From Dehalococcoidia bacterium (lineage in GTDB: Bacteria > Chloroflexota > Dehalococcoidia > Lucifugimonadales > UBA3495): 34,605 bases of DNA. Each line of letters starts with the position of its first letter. Position 1 is the first letter of the stretch. The stretch spans positions 16,623 to 51,227 of the forward strand of contig JAGWBI010000016.1 of assembly GCA_021295965.1 (NCBI GenBank), read 5' to 3'. The notes below the pieces were generated by a model. That model saw nothing but the letters and a program-made list of their open reading frames with translations, did no database searches and was not told the origin of the DNA. Below are positions 8,143 to 16,335 of the stretch, one piece after another. The translations under genes and the position numbers were made by a program.

Positions 8143-8175
8143 CCGGCGACAATCCCGCAAGCGGTTTGTCGCCGG
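8143..8175 (+). promoter_or_regulatory. Strong intercistronic stem-loop between binding-protein and permease genes
   Basis: A perfect 10-bp stem (CCGGCGACAA / TTGTCGCCGG) encloses a second small stem (CCGC-AA-GCGG), giving one long, nearly continuous hairpin. Only scattered T residues follow. This suggests an mRNA-stabilising or partially terminating element that would leave the binding protein in excess over the permease. That arrangement is common in binding-protein operons, but it is an inference here. Confidence 0.6.
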
Positions 8176-8215
8176 TGTCTTATCGCGTTATTCTTGCGTC
8201 CCAGGTTATTAGATT

Positions 8216-9181
8216 ATGACTACGTACATCATTCGCCGCATCGGCGAGGGTCTGGTCACCCTGATCGCCCTCAGCTTCGTCGTATTTGGGAGCGTCCACC
8301 TGACCGGCGACCCAGCCCGCTTCCTGCTGCCAATTTCGGCCGAGCACGATGAATCAGTGTACGAGGCGCAGAAAGCCGCCTATGGATTGGACAAGCCGTT
8401 CATCGTCCAGTACTGGAATTTCCTGATCAAGGCTGTTCGGCTGGACTTCGGCGATTCTTTCACGGCCCGACGCCCGGTTCAGGAGATCCTGCTGGAGCGC
8501 ATACCGGCGACCGTCCATCTGGCCATAGCCGGTACGATCCTGGCTATTGGGATAGGAGTCCCCCTGGGAATCATATCTGCGGTAAAACGCGACACCTTCC
8601 TGGACAGGATCTGCAAGGCATTCGCCATTTTTGGCATGGCGGCCCCGCAATTCTGGGTTGCCATAATGTTGATCATAGTCTTTGCCGGCTATTGGGGTTG
8701 GCTGCCGGCTTTTGGCCGCGGCGATATGACGGGATGGTTCCCCACGTGGTCCCAGATTCCCGATATGCTGGCCCACCTGATTTTGCCGGCCTTCGTGCTG
8801 GCGCTGGCGATAATTGCCGCCATCATGCGCCTGGCCCGCTCCGCCATGCTGGAAGTGCTGGACAGCGACTACGTGAAATTCGCCCAGGTGAAGGGCATGA
8901 GTGACCGGGTGGTCATTTGGAAACACGCCGCTCGCAACGCCCTCATTCCGGTAATCACCTTTGGCGGCATCAGCCTGGCCGGCCTGCTCAACGGCTCTGT
9001 GGTGGTGGAAGTGGTTTTCGCCTGGCCCGGCGTGGGACTAATGCTGCTGGAGGGTGTTCTGTCCAACAACTTCCCCCAGGTTGAAGGCGCCATAATGGTT
9101 TCCGGCGCCGCCTACATTCTGACCGCCCTGGTGGTTGACATCCTGTATGGTTACGCCGACCCGCGGGTCCGGATGAACTAG
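8216..9181 (+). CDS. ABC importer permease, DppB/OppB type (system 1)
   Basis: The 321-residue protein is a typical DppB-family inner-membrane subunit. It starts with TTYIIRRIGEGLVTLIALSFVVF (first helix), then a periplasmic region with DLTGDPARF-like spacing, then GLDKPFIVQYWNF and a core of five further helices. The cytoplasmic EAA-type loop FAQVKGMSDRVVIWKHAARNALIP (about 222-245) docks onto the ATPase. It ends with the family's usual ILYGYADPRVRMN. The gene follows the second binding-protein gene after a 101-bp gap holding a stem-loop. Its ribosome-binding site is weak. It pairs with the DppC-type gene at 9239 to form the pore. Confidence 0.94.
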   Translation: MTTYIIRRIGEGLVTLIALSFVVFGSVHLTGDPARFLLPISAEHDESVYEAQKAAYGLDKPFIVQYWNFLIKAVRLDFGDSFTARRPVQEILLERIPATVHLAIAGTILAIGIGVPLGIISAVKRDTFLDRICKAFAIFGMAAPQFWVAIMLIIVFAGYWGWLPAFGRGDMTGWFPTWSQIPDMLAHLILPAFVLALAIIAAIMRLARSAMLEVLDSDYVKFAQVKGMSDRVVIWKHAARNALIPVITFGGISLAGLLNGSVVVEVVFAWPGVGLMLLEGVLSNNFPQVEGAIMVSGAAYILTALVVDILYGYADPRVRMN

Positions 9182-9192
9182 GCCAAGTACCT

Positions 9193-9222
9193 TCGTCATT
9201 CCGGCGAAAGCCGGAATCCAAA
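9193..9222. repeat. GTCATTCC-family palindromic repeat between dppB- and dppC-like genes
   Basis: The core GTCATTCCGGCGAAAGCCGGAATC folds as ATTCCGGC-GAAA-GCCGGAAT, a perfect 8-bp stem with a GAAA loop. It belongs to the same family as the elements at 2980, 3488, 28882 and 29311. Inserted inside an operon, it ends just before the TTG start region of the next gene. Confidence 0.75.
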
Positions 9223-9238
9223 ACCTAGGAGCGCAGTT

Positions 9239-10123
9239 TTGGCTTCTGAAACTCCCGCATTGGTGATTGACGACCGCAGACAGGTCGGCTTGAGGCAGCG
9301 CATCAGGGACGCGCGACTGCCCTGGGTTCCCATCGCCATCCTGCTCATCATCGTCTTCTGCGCCGCCTTCGCCAACCTGATTGCGCCCCACGACCCACGC
9401 GAAAACAACGTTCGCAACAAGCTGCAGGCGCCGTTCGCCAGTTCGGAGCATGTCCTGGGCACCGACCGCCTGGGTAAGGATATGCTCAGCCGGTTGATTT
9501 ACGGCTCCCGGACCATGCTCCAGGTCACCGCCCCCTCCATGGTGGTGGCCATTCTCGCGGGAACTGTGGTCGGCCTGGTGTCCGGTTACTCCGGTCGTTG
9601 GGTGGACTCCATACTGATGCGGATCACCGACGCGGTGCTTGGTTTCCCGTCAATCCTGGTTGCATTGCTCATCGTGACCTATCTGGGTACGGGCGTCTGG
9701 AACGTGATGATCGCCATTGCCGCAACCCAATGGGCGCGGTTTGCCAGGATGATAAGAGGAGAGGTATTAGCGATTCGTGACCGCGATTTCGTCGTGCTGG
9801 CCCAGATCTACGGGGTCTCACCCGGCATGATCGTATGGCGCCACCTGTTCCCCAACGTCATCAACACGTTGATGGTGCTAACCAGCGTGAGCGTGGGCCA
9901 GGTTATCCTGCTGGAAGCGTCCCTCAGCTTCCTTGGCCTGGGCCTTGCGCCCGGCGATCCGGCGTGGGGCATTCTGGTGGCAGAGGGCCGCGAGTTCCTG
10001 ACGCAAGCCTGGTGGATCGCGCTTTTCCCCGGCCTGGTGATAACCGTCGTCGTGATGGCGTTCAACTTCTTCGGCGATTGGCTTCGCGACTACCTTGATC
10101 CCAGGCTGCGACGCGCCGGCTAA
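9239..10123 (+). CDS. ABC importer permease, DppC/OppC type (system 1)
   Basis: The 294-residue protein is the second pore subunit. A cytoplasmic N-terminus is followed by one helix (LPWVPIAILLIIVFCAAFANLI) and the periplasmic HDPRENN...HVLGTDRLGKDMLSRLIYGSR block that marks DppC proteins. Then come the core helices with an EAA-type loop (LAQIYGVSPGMIVWRHLFPNV) and the C-terminal NFFGDWLRDYLDPRLR signature. The start is TTG at 9239, chosen because TAGGAG lies 8 bases upstream and no in-frame ATG precedes the first helix. It ends the first transcription unit, 36 bp before a strong terminator. Confidence 0.93.
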   Translation: MASETPALVIDDRRQVGLRQRIRDARLPWVPIAILLIIVFCAAFANLIAPHDPRENNVRNKLQAPFASSEHVLGTDRLGKDMLSRLIYGSRTMLQVTAPSMVVAILAGTVVGLVSGYSGRWVDSILMRITDAVLGFPSILVALLIVTYLGTGVWNVMIAIAATQWARFARMIRGEVLAIRDRDFVVLAQIYGVSPGMIVWRHLFPNVINTLMVLTSVSVGQVILLEASLSFLGLGLAPGDPAWGILVAEGREFLTQAWWIALFPGLVITVVVMAFNFFGDWLRDYLDPRLRRAG

Positions 10124-10159
10124 TCCCGCGACGCGGCTACGCGCTATTCCAACAAACCA

Positions 10160-10198
10160 ATCCGCCCGAGAACATCCGGCTCTCGGGCGGATGTTTTT
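10160..10198 (+). terminator. Rho-independent terminator of transcription unit 1
   Basis: A perfect 12-bp stem, ATCCGCCCGAGA (10160-10171) with TCTCGGGCGGAT (10181-10192), has a 9-nt loop and is followed by GTTTTTCT. It is the clearest terminator in the window and separates the first importer unit from the second. Confidence 0.9.
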
Positions 10199-10220
10199 CT
10201 CCGACCGGCAGCCGGCAATG

Positions 10221-10249
10221 TTGACGGGCTATAGGCGGTATGCTAATGT
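10221..10249 (+). promoter_or_regulatory. Probable promoter of transcription unit 2 (extended -10)
   Basis: TTGACG (10221-10226), a 17-bp spacer and TAATGT (10244-10249) with an extended TGC at 10241-10243. The -10 agrees with consensus at the three most important positions (first T, A, last T). It lies just after the terminator and 76 bp before the binding-protein ATG. Confidence 0.5.
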
Positions 10250-10324
10250 CGCGCCTACGCCGCACAAGGGCGATTCGTTGACGCTAATCCGCCAACCTAT
10301 CGCGCCGGATTGGAGGAATGCGTG

Positions 10325-12034
10325 ATGCTGGTTCGCCAACAGATAGGGAAGCTGCTATTGGTTGGATTTTCCGTCTTGATTGTAATGGCGCTGGCAGCCT
10401 GTGGTTCCCCGACGGAGGAGCCCAGCGCGGCGGCTCCCGCAGCTCCCGCCGCATCCCAACCGACGGCAGCCCCCACCTCCCCCGCGCAGGCAACGGAAGC
10501 CCCGGCGACAGCGATGACCGAGGACACCGGTGGCAAGGTGACGTTAATGAACGCCGTGTGGGGAACCGAACTCTTCACCCCCAGGGACGGCGTCGGTGAA
10601 GCAGCGACGTACGGCCGCCAGATGAATGCTTTCTGGATTAACGGCAACGAAAACGTGGAGATGCTCCCGAGTGTGCTAACCGATTGGGCGGTTTCCGAGG
10701 ACGGCTTGTCCTGGGACTTGACCATCCGTGAAGGCATTACGTTCCACAATGGCGACCCGCTGACCATCGACGATGCCTTGTTCACCATGCAGTTTACGTT
10801 CGGCCCTGAAGCGGTAACCGAGTCGATCAGCCCCAGCATTCAGGCGGAAGCGGCGGAAACGGCCAGCATCGAGGCGACCGGTCCGAATTCCCTGCGGGTT
10901 ACGCATACCACCCCGAAAGCATTCTTCCCATTTTTTATATCGGAGTTGAGTTTCGGCATCGCTGGCATCCTTTTGCCCAAGACCTATTTTGAGAGCATAG
11001 GCCAGGATGCCTTTAACGATGCTCCTATCGGCGCTGGCCCGTTCCGACTGGAGAAGCACGTCATTGCCGAGCAGATTCTTTTGGAACGGGTGGACGATTA
11101 CTTCATGCCGGAACGAAGCCCGTCATTCCAGACCCTGGATTTGCGCTTGGTCCCAGAAGTAGCGACCCGCGTCGCTGCGCTGCGGGCGGGAGACGCCGAC
11201 GTGATCGAAGCAAACCTGGCGGTCAAAGACCAGGTTGAGGACGGTGGCGGCCGTTTCATCTGGGCGCAAGAGTCCTCGTATATGTGGATATTGATGCCCG
11301 GCTGCTGGGAGGTTCAGTTCCCGTGCAACAAGAAGGAAGTGCGACAGGCTTTGGACTATGCCATCGACAAAGACCTGATCATAAATTCGCTGTACGGGCC
11401 TGAAGCCGCGGTTTCCAAGGGCTGGAACTGGGTCACCCCCAATGCTCTGGGCTACAGCGCCGACCTGGATCCGTTCCCCCATGACCCCGAACTGGCCAAG
11501 CAGTTAATGGCGGACGCCGGCTACCCTGACGGCGACGGTTTCGGCACGCTTGAAGTCCATACTTGGAAGGCTGGCGACGTACCCTTCTTGCCGGAGCAGG
11601 CGCAGTTGATTGCGGACATGTGGGAAAAGAACCTGGGGATTGACGTGGAAGTAATCGTGGGAGAAGCCTCCACCGTGCGGGAGCGTTGGTTCGGCCGGCA
11701 ACTGGATGGCAAGGTGATCATACGCGCCAACGAGACCCGTTGGGACGGTGGCAGCATCACCAATGGCATCTATGGAGACCCTGAGGGGAACGCCCACCTG
11801 GGCGGCAAGCGTGACGATCTGGTTGCCGTCGCCAAGGAAGCTCTCTCGGTAGTTGACCCGACGCTGCGCCAAGAAGCGTTCAACAAAGCTTACAAGGTGC
11901 TTCGCGACGAGCACTACGAGTTTGGAACCGGGTATGTGAACCTGCCTTGGGGAGTAGGCCCAAGGATCGCCTCATGGGAACCGTGGCCTGTTGTCGCCTA
12001 CCAGACCGCGATCTGGACCATGAAACTCAACTGA
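10325..12034 (+). CDS. ABC importer substrate-binding lipoprotein (peptide/opine family 5), system 2
   Basis: The 569-residue SBP_bac_5 lipoprotein has a basic N-terminus, a hydrophobic helix and a classical lipobox LAAC (Cys26). A 35-residue Ala/Pro/Thr linker follows, then the binding domain with VLTDWAVSEDGLSWDLTIREGITF and VRQALDYAIDKDLIINSLYG. It shares architecture and many motifs with copies 1 and 2 but is clearly more diverged and shorter, so its ligand may differ. GGAGG at 10312-10316 places the start at ATG 10325 with an 8-base gap; a longer reading from TTG 10310 would contain that ribosome-binding site. The gene opens the second transcription unit, followed by its permease pair. 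Confidence 0.92.
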   Translation: MLVRQQIGKLLLVGFSVLIVMALAACGSPTEEPSAAAPAAPAASQPTAAPTSPAQATEAPATAMTEDTGGKVTLMNAVWGTELFTPRDGVGEAATYGRQMNAFWINGNENVEMLPSVLTDWAVSEDGLSWDLTIREGITFHNGDPLTIDDALFTMQFTFGPEAVTESISPSIQAEAAETASIEATGPNSLRVTHTTPKAFFPFFISELSFGIAGILLPKTYFESIGQDAFNDAPIGAGPFRLEKHVIAEQILLERVDDYFMPERSPSFQTLDLRLVPEVATRVAALRAGDADVIEANLAVKDQVEDGGGRFIWAQESSYMWILMPGCWEVQFPCNKKEVRQALDYAIDKDLIINSLYGPEAAVSKGWNWVTPNALGYSADLDPFPHDPELAKQLMADAGYPDGDGFGTLEVHTWKAGDVPFLPEQAQLIADMWEKNLGIDVEVIVGEASTVRERWFGRQLDGKVIIRANETRWDGGSITNGIYGDPEGNAHLGGKRDDLVAVAKEALSVVDPTLRQEAFNKAYKVLRDEHYEFGTGYVNLPWGVGPRIASWEPWPVVAYQTAIWTMKLN

Positions 12035-12050
12035 TTGATTAACGGTCGTC

Positions 12051-12968
12051 ATGTGGCAATTCATTGCAGTCCGGGTGTTGCAGGGCCTGATCACCCTGCT
12101 GGTCATCAGTATTCTGGTTTTTCTGGCAACCCGTTTGACAGGCGATCCGGCGTTAGTGCTGCTTCCTCCGGAGGCCTCGGGTAAAGAGGACTACGAACGG
12201 TTGCGCCGAGATTTGGGCTTGGACAAGCCGATCTCGGAGCAATACTTCATTTTCCTGAAAGGGGCGGTCCAAGGCGATTTCGGAGTTTCCATCCGCGATC
12301 GTCGGCCCACTCGCGATTTACTTCTCGAACGTCTTCCGGCCACGCTTCAGTTGGCCGCCGCGGGCATGGCTTTGGCGATAGTCATTGGCGTGCCTCTCGG
12401 CATATTGTCGGCGGTGAAGCGTGATACCGTTTTCGACAAGGTCGGCAAGTTGTTTGCCGTGCTGGGGATGGCCGCGCCCCAGTTCTGGGTCGCCATCATG
12501 CTGATCCTTCTGTTTGGCGCGATCCTGAAGGTGTTGCCCACATACGGAAGAGAGGGACCGGAGAATTTCATCCTGCCGGCCTTCGTGCTGGCCTGGTCCA
12601 TTATGGCCGGCATCATGCGCTTGGGGCGCTCCAGTATGTTGGAGGTCCTGGACAGCGACTATGTGCGTTTCGCCCAGATCAAGGGTTTGAAGGACGGCAT
12701 GGTGGTGTGGAAGCACGCCCTGCGCAATGCCCTGATACCCATACTGACTTTCAGCGGAATCAGCCTGGCGGGTTTGCTCAACGGCGCCATCGTGGTGGAG
12801 CAGGTGTTCGCCTGGCCCGGCCTCGGCCGGCTGATGCTGGACGGAGTGCTGCAGCGGAACTTCCCGGTGGTGCAGGCGGCGGTGATGGCTTCGGCGGCTT
12901 TCTACATCTTGACGGCGCTCATTGTTGACATCCTGTACGTGTACGCTGACCCCAGAATCAGGAACTAA
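12051..12968 (+). CDS. ABC importer permease, DppB/OppB type (system 2)
   Basis: The 305-residue DppB-family subunit closely resembles the gene at 8216, for example VPLGILSAVKRDTVFDKVGK, APQFWVAIM, SSMLEVLDSDYVRFAQIKG and GISLAGLLNGAIVVEQVFAWPG. Six helices and an EAA-type loop (IKGLKDGMVVWKHALRNALIP) are visible. It begins 16 bp after the binding-protein stop with a poor Shine-Dalgarno, so translational coupling is likely. It partners with the DppC-type gene that starts 22 bp downstream. Confidence 0.94.
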   Translation: MWQFIAVRVLQGLITLLVISILVFLATRLTGDPALVLLPPEASGKEDYERLRRDLGLDKPISEQYFIFLKGAVQGDFGVSIRDRRPTRDLLLERLPATLQLAAAGMALAIVIGVPLGILSAVKRDTVFDKVGKLFAVLGMAAPQFWVAIMLILLFGAILKVLPTYGREGPENFILPAFVLAWSIMAGIMRLGRSSMLEVLDSDYVRFAQIKGLKDGMVVWKHALRNALIPILTFSGISLAGLLNGAIVVEQVFAWPGLGRLMLDGVLQRNFPVVQAAVMASAAFYILTALIVDILYVYADPRIRN

Positions 12969-12990
12969 CCCGGCGCAGGAGTACATGGCC

Positions 12991-13872
12991 ATGGCTACCT
13001 CCGATCTGGTGCTGGAGGGCGCGCAGCCCCAACTGAACTGGCGACAGCGCATCGCTGAAAAGCGGCTGCCCTGGCTGCCCATTGCGATCCTGCTGCTGCT
13101 CCTGGTGTGCGCCGCCTTCGCCCACTGGCTGGCTCCCCACGACCCGACCAGCCTGAACGTCGTCAACAGCAAGGTGGCGCCGTTCCAGAGTATGGACCAC
13201 CCGCTGGGCACCGACGTATTGGGTCGGGATATGCTGAGCCGGCTGATTTATGGCGCCCGTACCACCGTTCAAATCAGCGTTATCGCATTGGCTCTGGGCG
13301 CGGTCATCGGCACGATCATCGGCCTGGTCTCCGGCTATTGGGGAGGTTGGGCCGACGCCGTGCTGATGCGGATGACGGACGCGGCTTTGGGCTTCCCCAC
13401 CATTCTGCTGGCCCTGGTGGTCGTGGTGATCATGAATCCCGGCCCGGTTGCCATCATCCTGGCCGTTCTGCTGACGGTGTGGGCGCGTTTCGCTCGCATG
13501 ATTCGCGGCGACGTGCTGACCGTTAAAGGCTACGATTTCGTCACTCTCGCCCGCATTACTGGCGTGAAGGCGCCGGTCATTCTCTGGCGGCACATCTTCC
13601 CCAATGTCGCCAACACGCTGATGGTTATTACCAGCCTGATGGTGGGCCAGATAATCCTCCTGGAAGCGGCGCTGAGCTTCCTGGGTTTGGGACTCTCTCC
13701 CGGCGCCCCGGCGTGGGGTATAATGGTTGCCGAAGGACAGGAAGTAATCCTCGACGTCTGGTGGTTGTCCCTGTTCCCGGGGGTCGCCATCACGGTCGTT
13801 GTACTGGCCTTCAATTTCTTTGGCGATTGGCTGCGCGACTATCTGGACCCCAAGTTGCGACGGGCGCGCTAG
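12991..13872 (+). CDS. ABC importer permease, DppC/OppC type (system 2)
   Basis: The 293-residue protein is the system 2 counterpart of the 9239 gene, with the same layout: RLPWLPIAILLLLLVCAAFAHWLAPHDP, then HPLGTDVLGRDMLSRLIYGAR, an EAA-type loop (LARITGVKAPVILWRHIFPNV) and a C-terminal NFFGDWLRDYLDPKLRRAR. Two ATGs (12985 and 12991) are possible. The second is preferred because AGGAG lies 9 bases upstream and the protein then matches the system 1 N-terminus (MATSD / MASET). The next genes on the strand are the two Uma2-type genes. Confidence 0.92.
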   Translation: MATSDLVLEGAQPQLNWRQRIAEKRLPWLPIAILLLLLVCAAFAHWLAPHDPTSLNVVNSKVAPFQSMDHPLGTDVLGRDMLSRLIYGARTTVQISVIALALGAVIGTIIGLVSGYWGGWADAVLMRMTDAALGFPTILLALVVVVIMNPGPVAIILAVLLTVWARFARMIRGDVLTVKGYDFVTLARITGVKAPVILWRHIFPNVANTLMVITSLMVGQIILLEAALSFLGLGLSPGAPAWGIMVAEGQEVILDVWWLSLFPGVAITVVVLAFNFFGDWLRDYLDPKLRRAR

Positions 13873-13951
13873 CGTCGGTTTTGCGACTCCAAACTTGCGG
13901 CCCGAAGCCGGCGCCAGCGACGTCCCGTCGTTCGCCGTTTGAGGTTTTGCC

Positions 13952-14644
13952 ATGGCTACGAAACCACGTCCTTACGGCGTTCTTGACCACGCGCTCCTTG
14001 ACGCCTATCCCGAAATCTGGGAACCCTTGCCGGATACCGCGATGCAAGAAAGGCCGCAGCAAGACATCAAAGAAGCTATCCGCAGCCGGTACGGGGGCCG
14101 CTCCGACGCCTTCATATCAGGCAATACCGGCGTTTATTATGAAGAAGGGAACCCGGACGCCGTGTTCCGGCCCGACTGTTACGTGGTGTTCGGCGAAGGC
14201 GCCGACCGGCTGTGGAACCCCTATGCCTACCGAGTGTGGGAGTTCGGCAAGCCGCCGGACTTTGCGCTGGAAATCGGTTCCAAAAGTACCTGGCAGAATG
14301 ACCTGTACTACAAGCGCGAGCTGTACGCGAGGGTGGGGATTGGAGAATACTGGCGGTATGACCCAACGGGAGGGGATTTTTACGGTGAGCCGCTGGCGGG
14401 GGAATACCTGGCGGGTGGAGCGTATCGGCGATTTGAGCTGGAGCGAGGGCCGGGCGGGATAGTATGGGCGCACAGCCCAGCGCTGGCGCTGGATTTGTAC
14501 TATAAGGAGGAGCGGTTGCAGTTTTACGACCCGACGACGGGGGAATGGCTGGGCAACGTGCTGGAGCAGCGGGATGCCCGGTTGGCCGCCGAGGCCGAGG
14601 CTACCCGCTTACGGTCGGAACTGAGCCGGCTGCGCGGGGAATAG
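13952..14644 (+). CDS. Uma2-family (DUF820) PD-(D/E)xK nuclease-like protein, tandem copy 1
   Basis: The 230-residue protein fits the Uma2 fold: FRPDCYVVFG (acidic residue Asp75), FALEIGSKST (Glu107) and YKRELYARVGIGEYWRYDP (Lys121 region). This spacing of Asp, Glu and Lys is that of PD-(D/E)xK restriction-like nucleases in the family. The last 30 residues (QRDARLAAEAEATRLRSELS) form a short coiled coil, common in these proteins. Uma2 proteins are expanded in cyanobacteria and Chloroflexota and their cellular targets are largely unknown. The gene lies 79 bp after the DppC gene and 25 bp before its paralogue, inside an importer operon. Upstream TTTGAGG serves the ATG. Confidence 0.83.
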   Translation: MATKPRPYGVLDHALLDAYPEIWEPLPDTAMQERPQQDIKEAIRSRYGGRSDAFISGNTGVYYEEGNPDAVFRPDCYVVFGEGADRLWNPYAYRVWEFGKPPDFALEIGSKSTWQNDLYYKRELYARVGIGEYWRYDPTGGDFYGEPLAGEYLAGGAYRRFELERGPGGIVWAHSPALALDLYYKEERLQFYDPTTGEWLGNVLEQRDARLAAEAEATRLRSELSRLRGE

Positions 14645-14669
14645 TTGGTAAGGTTTTTGAGGCATTGCC

Positions 14670-15362
14670 ATGGCTACAAAACGGCACCCCTACGGCGCGC
14701 TGGACGAAGACCTGCTGGACGCTTACCCCGACGTCTGGGGGCCATTGCCGGATCCCGAAATGCAGGAAAAACCGCAATGGGAGATTATGGACGCAGTGAG
14801 AAGCTGGTACGGCCAGCGCTCCGACGTTTTCGTATCCGGCAACACCGGCATCTATTATGAAGAGGGCAACCCCAACGCCGTCGTCCGGCCCGACTGCTAC
14901 GTGGTGTTCGGCGAGGGAGCCGAACGCCTGTGGAATCCCTACGCCTATCGCGTTTGGGATTTCGGCGCGACGCCGGCTTTCGTGCTGGAAGTGGGTTCCA
15001 AAAGCACCTGGCAGAACGACTTGGGCTACCAGCGGGATTTGTACGCCCGGCTGGGCGTTGATGAATACTGGCGGTACGACCCGTCGGGCGGGGATTACTA
15101 CGGCGAGCCGCTGGTGGGCGAGTATCTGGAGCGCGGAGAATACCAGCGGTTTGAGCTGCAGCCGGGACCGGACCGGATGATCCTGGCCCACAGCCGCGTG
15201 TTGCAGCTGGAGTTGCGCGTTCGGGACCAGCAATTGGAATTCCACGACCCGCAGACCGGGGAAATCCTGGTGAACGCGATAGTACAGCGTGAAAGGCGGC
15301 TGGCCGCCGAAGCCGAGGTAGCCCGCCTGCAGGCGGAACTGCGCCGATTGCGCGGAGAATAA
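14670..15362 (+). CDS. Uma2-family (DUF820) PD-(D/E)xK nuclease-like protein, tandem copy 2
   Basis: The protein is 230 residues, the same length as the preceding gene and aligned without obvious gaps. Conserved landmarks are VRPDCYVVFGEGAERLWNPY, FVLEVGSKSTWQNDL and YARLGVDEYWRYDPSGGDYY, followed by a coiled-coil tail (RRLAAEAEVARLQAELRRLR). The putative Asp/Glu/Lys nuclease residues are kept in both copies. The sequence before the start (TTTTGAGG..TTGCCATGGCTAC) is also shared, so the duplication included the ribosome-binding site. The stop is only 7 bp before the ATPase gene, whose ribosome-binding site (GGAGA) overlaps this gene's end. Co-transcription with the importer is therefore very likely. 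Confidence 0.83.
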   Translation: MATKRHPYGALDEDLLDAYPDVWGPLPDPEMQEKPQWEIMDAVRSWYGQRSDVFVSGNTGIYYEEGNPNAVVRPDCYVVFGEGAERLWNPYAYRVWDFGATPAFVLEVGSKSTWQNDLGYQRDLYARLGVDEYWRYDPSGGDYYGEPLVGEYLERGEYQRFELQPGPDRMILAHSRVLQLELRVRDQQLEFHDPQTGEILVNAIVQRERRLAAEAEVARLQAELRRLRGE

Positions 15363-15369
15363 GAACAGA

Positions 15370-16335
15370 ATGGCAAACGACTTAATCTTACAGGTGCGAG
15401 ACCTGCAGACCCATTTCTTCACGCGCACCGGTGTGGTGAAGGCGGTGGATGGCATCAGCTTCGACCTGCATCGTGGCGAGACACTGGGAATCGTTGGAGA
15501 ATCCGGTTCCGGCAAAAGCATGACCGCCTGGTCGATCCTGGGCATGGTTCCCCATCCGGGGCGCATCGTGGGCGGGAGCATCGATTACCTGGGCGAAAAC
15601 CTGCTGGAGAAGAGCCGCGGGGAAATGCGGGACATACGAGGCTCCGGTATCTGCATGGTGATGCAGGACCCGCTCACATCGCTGAACCCGGTTTTTACGG
15701 TGGGGGATCAACTGGTCGAAACGCTGCGTCTGGAATACCCCGAACCGAGACGCTCCCTCCGTCAGCGGGCGATACAACTGCTCGACAACGTGAAAATACC
15801 AGCTGCGGAAGACCGGTTGACCAACTTTCCCCACCAGATGAGCGGTGGTATGCGGCAACGGGTGGTGGGCGCGATCTCCATTTCCAGGGCGCCCAACCTG
15901 CTCATCGCTGACGAGCCAACCACGTCGTTGGATGCTACCATTCAGTTGCAATACCTTCGCCTGTTGAAAGAGATCCAGGAGCAGACCGGAGCGGCCATCA
16001 TCTTCATCACCCACGACTTTGGCATCGTGGCGCGGATGTGTGACCGGGTGGCCGTGATGTATGCCGGGCGAATTGTCGAGCAGTCGGACGTGGAAGATAT
16101 GTTCGATAGCCCCGCCCATCCCTACACAGAAGCGCTGTTGCAGTCGGTTCCTGACCTGGACACCGACGTTGATCTGCTGCCTTCAATTGAGGGCCAGCCG
16201 CCGTCGCTGGATGCTTTGCCGGTAGGGTGCTCCTTTGCCCCGCGCTGTCCCTACCGGTGGGAGCGCTGCGAAGAATACCCGGACGAATTTACCGTAGCTG
16301 CGGGGCACACTTCCCGATGCTGGAGGGCGGAATAA
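15370..16335 (+). CDS. ABC importer ATPase, DppD/OppD type
   Basis: The 321-residue nucleotide-binding subunit has Walker A GESGSGKS (43-50), a Q-loop in MVMQDPLTSLNP (Gln99), the signature MSGGMRQR (157-164), Walker B LLIADEP (177-183) and a switch histidine in FITHDFG. The C-terminal oligopeptide domain with paired cysteines (GCSFAPRCPYRWERC) is typical of Opp/Dpp ATPases. It would power the DppB/DppC pores together with the adjacent OppF-type subunit, whose ATG overlaps this gene's TAA by one base. No other ATPase pair occurs in the window, so it may serve more than one permease set. Confidence 0.95.
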   Translation: MANDLILQVRDLQTHFFTRTGVVKAVDGISFDLHRGETLGIVGESGSGKSMTAWSILGMVPHPGRIVGGSIDYLGENLLEKSRGEMRDIRGSGICMVMQDPLTSLNPVFTVGDQLVETLRLEYPEPRRSLRQRAIQLLDNVKIPAAEDRLTNFPHQMSGGMRQRVVGAISISRAPNLLIADEPTTSLDATIQLQYLRLLKEIQEQTGAAIIFITHDFGIVARMCDRVAVMYAGRIVEQSDVEDMFDSPAHPYTEALLQSVPDLDTDVDLLPSIEGQPPSLDALPVGCSFAPRCPYRWERCEEYPDEFTVAAGHTSRCWRAE

